Positions 32,002 to 34,470 of a stretch of DNA of 34,470 nucleotides are shown piece by piece. Each line of letters begins with the position of its first letter. Position 1 is the first letter of the stretch. The notes under the pieces were generated by a model. It worked only from the letters and a program-made list of their open reading frames with translations. It made no database searches and was not told the origin of the DNA. The DNA lies in the NCBI GenBank assembly GCA_024399015.1, contig JAKSIC010000030.1, positions 1 to 34,470 of the forward strand, read 5' to 3'. The stretch comes from Fibrobacter sp. (GTDB lineage: Bacteria; Fibrobacterota; Fibrobacteria; Fibrobacterales; Fibrobacteraceae). Made by a program: the position numbers and the translations under genes.

Positions 32002-32220
32002 ATGAGCAAGGTTTTGATTTTAGTGGGAAGCCCGCGAAAGAGCGGCAATACTGAACTCCTGGCGAACGCCTTTGCCGAGGGGGCTGCTAGTGCGCATCAT
32101 GAAGTATTTTTGGGGCAAATTAGCGAAAATGTGTCACTAAAGAAGAATTTTTCTCAATTTGGTAACAAAAATTACATACAAATTAAACTAAAAAGTGTCA
32201 ATATAATATATCTTTGCTGA
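32002..32220 (+). pseudogene. Truncated flavodoxin/NADPH-dependent FMN reductase remnant
   Basis: The first 35 or so residues are a good flavodoxin-type start: MSKVLILVGSPRKSGNT, with the FMN-phosphate loop SPRKSGNT, then a helix. Complete relatives have 150-200 residues. After about base 32108 the homology ends abruptly, the base composition becomes strongly AT-rich and the frame closes at residue 72. No continuation is found in any frame nearby. It looks like the 5' stub of a gene cut off by deletion or by arrival of the AT-rich island. Start lacks a ribosome site. Confidence 0.75.
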
Positions 32221-32380
32221 TAACAAGCCTATGATTATGCCACTAAAAAGGTGATTTGCTTAATTTGGTGACAAAATTTTTTGATGAAAAGGAAATAGAA
32301 TTTCGTACAAAGTAAAAATTATGTCACCGAATATAAATTTTTTATGAAATAGTGACAATTTTTTTTGAAAAAGAACCTTG
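32110..32380. repeat. AT-rich island with three TGTCAC-N24-GTGACA modules
   Basis: No gene is seen. TGYCAC is followed exactly 30 bases later by GTRACA in three copies: 32132/32162, 32238/32268 and 32322/32352. The arms are inverted repeats; the third copy is perfect. Copies 1 and 2 agree at about 32 of 42 positions across the module. Copy-to-copy distances are 106 and 84 bp. An extra GTGTCA occurs at 32195. No CRISPR-type uniform repeat or known element fits. Confidence 0.65.
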
Positions 32381-32389
32381 TTGCGAACA

Positions 32390-32422
32390 AAAAAGGCCTG
32401 AGCGAAGCTGCTCAGGTCTTTT
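32390..32422. terminator. Bidirectional terminator
   Basis: GGCCTGAGC (32395-32403) pairs with GCTCAGGTC (32410-32418); TTTT follows and AAAAAA precedes. Confidence 0.8.
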
Positions 32423-32431
32423 AAATTTGGT

Positions 32432-32620
32432 GGAACCGCGATTGTCGCGGCATTCGCCTTGCTAGTAATGGCACGCTTCGCGTGCCTTACTTGTCGGCTC
32501 GGAAATGGAAATGAACACGTTCATTTCCGCTTCTCTCGCCTTGCTAATAATTTTGCCACTTCGTGGCGAATTACTGGTCTCGGTCATAGAAACAAGCGAG
32601 CTTGTTCTGCGACACTCGAC
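32432..32620. repeat. Array of five hairpins with alternating conserved spacers
   Basis: Perfect stems: CCGCGA/TCGCGG (32436-32450), GGCACGC/GCGTGCC (32470-32486), GGAAATGAAC/GTTCATTTCC (32507-32528), GCCAC/GTGGC (32555-32567) and AACAAGC/GCTTGTT (32591-32606). Spacers alternate between a type containing TCGCCTTGCTARTAAT and a type containing TTACT-GTC-CGG. Flank words recur at 10.5, 10.7 and 13.5 kb (for example CTCGGTCATAG and CTGCGACACTC). Confidence 0.7.
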
Positions 32621-32621
32621 C

Positions 32622-33161
32622 TTAGTAATTCTCAGCGTTGACTTCGAAGTAGGACTGCGGATGAGCGCAGGTCGGGCAGACTTCAGGAGCCTTGGTGCCA
32701 ACGACGATGTGACCGCAGTTGCGGCATTCCCAAACCTTAACTTCGCTCTTTTCGAAGACTGCGGAAGTTTCCACATTCTTGAGGAGTGCGCGGTAGCGTT
32801 CTTCGTGGTGCTTTTCGATAGCGCCTACCAGGCGGAACTTCTTTGCGAGAGCTGCGAAACCTTCGGCTTCGGCGGTCTTTGCAAATTCTTCGTACATGTC
32901 GGTCCATTCGTAGTTTTCACCGTCGGCTGCGGCCTTCAGGTTTTCTGCAGTGTCACCGATGCCGTTCAGTTCCTTGAACCACATCTTGGCATGTTCCTTT
33001 TCGTTTTCTGCAGTCTTCAGGAACAGTGCTGCGATCTGTTCGAAACCATCCTTCTTTGCGCGGGATGCAAAGTAAGTGTACTTGTTACGAGCCTGGGATT
33101 CGCCTGCAAATGCAGCTTCGAGGTTCTTTTCGGTCTGGGTACCAGCGTACTTGTTTGCCAT
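32622..33161 (-). CDS. Rubrerythrin
   Basis: 179 residues: a four-helix diiron domain and a C-terminal rubredoxin-type domain. Iron ligands lie in [11 protein letters not shown] (Glu20), [10 protein letters not shown] (Glu, His), and [10 protein letters not shown] near residue 115; the rubredoxin iron site is CRNCGH and CPTCAH. Rubrerythrin reduces peroxide in the cytoplasm of anaerobes. AAGGAGAC is 5-6 nt before the start. A TATATT box lies 40-50 bp upstream. Its 3' end abuts the hairpin array. Fits a strict anaerobe. Confidence 0.96.
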   Translation of the reverse strand: MANKYAGTQTEKNLEAAFAGESQARNKYTYFASRAKKDGFEQIAALFLKTAENEKEHAKMWFKELNGIGDTAENLKAAADGENYEWTDMYEEFAKTAEAEGFAALAKKFRLVGAIEKHHEERYRALLKNVETSAVFEKSEVKVWECRNCGHIVVGTKAPEVCPTCAHPQSYFEVNAENY

Positions 33162-33240
33162 TTTTATGTCTCCTTGCGATAACGCAAAAAATGAATTTCG
33201 GTTTTAATATACAATGTTTTAAAGGAATCGTCCCATAAAA

Positions 33241-33849
33241 TTAAATCTTGTCCGGTTGCTGTCCGTTGTGGGCGAGCCACTTGCATTCACCTTTTTCCAT
33301 ATTTGTAAAGATTGCCTTGAAGGAGGAGTCTTCAGGGCTGCAGGCGTAGATTCCGAACTGGATTTCGCCAGTGGCCTTGTGCATGTGGCAGACGCGCATC
33401 TGCTTGAACTTGATGCCATCTTCGGAACACTCGATGCAGAAATCGTCTTGGCGGCGGCTAAGGCGGTACCACATGGACTTGATATCTGCACTGACCTCTG
33501 TAGTGGCCCAGTCCGAGTAACCCATGTTTGTGACCACGCTGCCTAAATGCTGAAAACTTTCGTTCTCGTACTCGATGGATGCCTTGAGCCAGTTTTCGCT
33601 ATCAAGGTATACCACCACTCCGCACTGGTCGAAACGGTGCTTGCTATGAAACTCCGTCTTTACGGTAAAGGAAAAGAACTTGTCTGTAGTGCTGATCTGC
33701 AAGACAGGGGCGTTATCATTTCTGAAATGATAGTAGGTCCTTTGCCAAAGATCCGTGTGGGGTGCCGTGACGATTTCGATTCTGTCGTCGTCGATTTTAA
33801 ATTCGGCAGGCTCGCGGGTCCATTTCCAGAGATCCTTGCTGATAGTCAT
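33241..33849 (-). CDS. DUF1349 concanavalin A-like protein
   Basis: 202 residues. Pattern of DUF1349 (YvaG/'regulation of enolase'-like) proteins: WTREPAEFKIDDDRIEI at the start, then TDLWQRTYYHF, FDQCGVVVYLDSENWLKASIEYE, and GEIQFGIYACSPEDSSFKAIFTN. These adopt a jelly-roll fold and are presumed carbohydrate-related, but no activity is established. There is no signal peptide, so it acts in the cytoplasm. The TSCPD gene begins just upstream (30 bp), probably in one transcript. Confidence 0.88.
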   Translation of the reverse strand: MTISKDLWKWTREPAEFKIDDDRIEIVTAPHTDLWQRTYYHFRNDNAPVLQISTTDKFFSFTVKTEFHSKHRFDQCGVVVYLDSENWLKASIEYENESFQHLGSVVTNMGYSDWATTEVSADIKSMWYRLSRRQDDFCIECSEDGIKFKQMRVCHMHKATGEIQFGIYACSPEDSSFKAIFTNMEKGECKWLAHNGQQPDKI

Positions 33850-33879
33850 TTCAAGCCTTTGGACGAGTGCGGACTTTTA

Positions 33880-34125
33880 CTAGATGACTTCGCGAAGTGC
33901 CTTTGCCAGTTGGTCGGCGCAGGAAGTGGACTTGCCGTTGCAGGTGTTGCCTTCCAGGATGTCGGCGATTTCCTTCATGTCCTTGCCTTCGCAGAGCTTG
34001 CCGATGGCCTTCAGGTTGCCATTGCAGCCGCCCAGGAACTTGAGGTTGTACATCTTGCCGTCTTCGTAGTCGAAGGTGATGAGCTGGGCGCAGGTGCCAC
34101 TGGTTCTGAATTCCTTAGTCTGCAT
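33880..34125 (-). CDS. TSCPD-domain protein, TIGR03905 type
   Basis: 81 residues, a stand-alone TSCPD domain. GTCAQLI near residue 10, FLGGCNGNLKAI near 30, and the ending KSTSCADQLAKAL match the family. The same domain ends some ribonucleotide reductases; the free-standing form is of unknown role and may bind metal through its Cys. AGAGGA lies about 4 nt before the ATG. Likely co-transcribed with the DUF1349 gene. Confidence 0.92.
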   Translation of the reverse strand: MQTKEFRTSGTCAQLITFDYEDGKMYNLKFLGGCNGNLKAIGKLCEGKDMKEIADILEGNTCNGKSTSCADQLAKALREVI

Positions 34126-34219
34126 AAAATCCTCTCGTGGCGCCTTGAAAGTCGCCGAATGTGTTTATGAATAATGTAGAAATTGCGGCAGGATTGTGAC
34201 CACTCCCTTGAAAAATGAG

Positions 34220-34403
34220 TATATTATAACCGAACCTTTATTACGGAGTTGGATGTTCTTAATCCATAATTTCGACTTCGGTCGAATTCAAAACTGGGAC
34301 ATTGTTTAACGCGGGCCATGCCGGGTGGCATGACTTGCTCTTTTTCGTGAACCTGCGGCATTGCCTTCGTGATGGGGCTGCCGCAAAAAAAAGGAAATAA
34401 ACA
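34220..34403 (+). promoter_or_regulatory. Structured leader with attenuator-like terminator before a GNAT gene
   Basis: A TATATT -10 (34220-34225) would start a leader of about 170 nt. It holds TTCGAC-TTCG-GTCGAA (34271-34286); a terminator-like hairpin with arms GCGGG/CTTGC and CATGCC/GGCATG (34311-34338) followed by TC and five T (34341-34345); and a GCGGCA/TGCCGC hairpin (34355-34384) just before AAGGAA. This may be a cis-regulatory RNA or a short sRNA ending at about 34345. It matches no riboswitch I know. Confidence 0.5.
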
Positions 34404-34470
34404 ATGTCTAATAATTCTGAATACACTATCCGACAGGAACAGCCTGCCGATTTCTCTGCTGTCGAAAATT
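34404..34470 (+). CDS. GNAT-family acetyltransferase (5' part only)
   Basis: Runs off the window edge after 22 codons. AAGGAAA lies 6 nt before the ATG. The start, with EYTIRQEQPADFSAVEN, is typical of the first beta strand and helix of GNAT acetyltransferases. Identity beyond that cannot be judged. It is preceded by a long structured leader. Confidence 0.7.
   Translation, partial: MSNNSEYTIRQEQPADFSAVEN

Noticed and set aside
32110-32380. CRISPR array or integron attC sites
   Set aside because: Repeats are diverged, unevenly spaced and too few for CRISPR; the arms do not match attC core sites, and no cas or integrase gene is present.

Overview
The window looks like a chromosomal segment from a Fibrobacter-type bacterium. 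This is inferred from coding style, not from a database search: it has many small lipoproteins with a Cys-Ser-Asp-Asp-Ser-Ser-Ser start, LpxL-type lipid A chemistry and outer-membrane families pointing to a Gram-negative envelope, an expansin-like lipoprotein, and many short hairpin-rich intergenic repeats. Core genes (rsmG, parA, parB, secA, tmk) are mixed with small hypothetical genes. There is no phage, transposase or CRISPR array.

Layout. 0-2.8 kb (minus strand): an unknown basic-tailed protein, two sigma-70-like genes (one divergent), and a small ORF that runs through a terminator. 2.8-6.1 kb: a barnase-like secreted ribonuclease, an LpxL/HtrB acyltransferase, a frameshifted lipoprotein, an envelope protein and a membrane protein. 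6.1-13.6 kb: small accessory genes (PPOX flavoprotein, GNAT, lipoproteins, VOC, DUF3795, queD-queE, YkgJ cluster protein, macrodomain) carrying six parS-like sites. 13.6-17.3 kb: an operon rsmG-parA-parB-M23 peptidase-bactofilin. 17.6-23.8 kb: metallophosphoesterase, tRNA-Met, lipoprotein, DUF3943 protein, histidine acid phosphatase, an outer-membrane-type protein and a lipoprotein. 24-29.7 kb: secA, tmk, an acyltransferase-3 membrane protein and an SDR dehydrogenase. 29.7-34.5 kb: expansin-like lipoprotein, tRNA-Leu, vsr coupled to a LamG protein, a truncated flavodoxin-type gene, an AT-rich island with three inverted-repeat modules, a hairpin array, rubrerythrin, a DUF1349 protein, a TSCPD protein and the start of a GNAT gene.

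How it fits together. parA/parB plus six parS sites within 7.2 kb make a complete centromere region, and origins of replication usually lie close to such clusters; an AT-rich gap at 6.2-6.6 kb dense in TCAACA boxes is one origin candidate and another gap at 13.3 kb has DnaA-box-like sites. parAB is transcriptionally joined to a LytM peptidase and a bactofilin, so segregation and cell-shape functions appear linked. queD-queE is preceded by what looks like a preQ1-I riboswitch that masks the ribosome binding site. Several other leaders look regulatory: a hairpin covering the YkgJ Shine-Dalgarno, terminator-like hairpins before a sigma-like gene and before the last GNAT gene, and several genes with a -10 box only 6-7 nt before the start codon, suggesting leaderless transcripts. 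All functions are read from motifs in the translated sequence; nothing was searched or computed.
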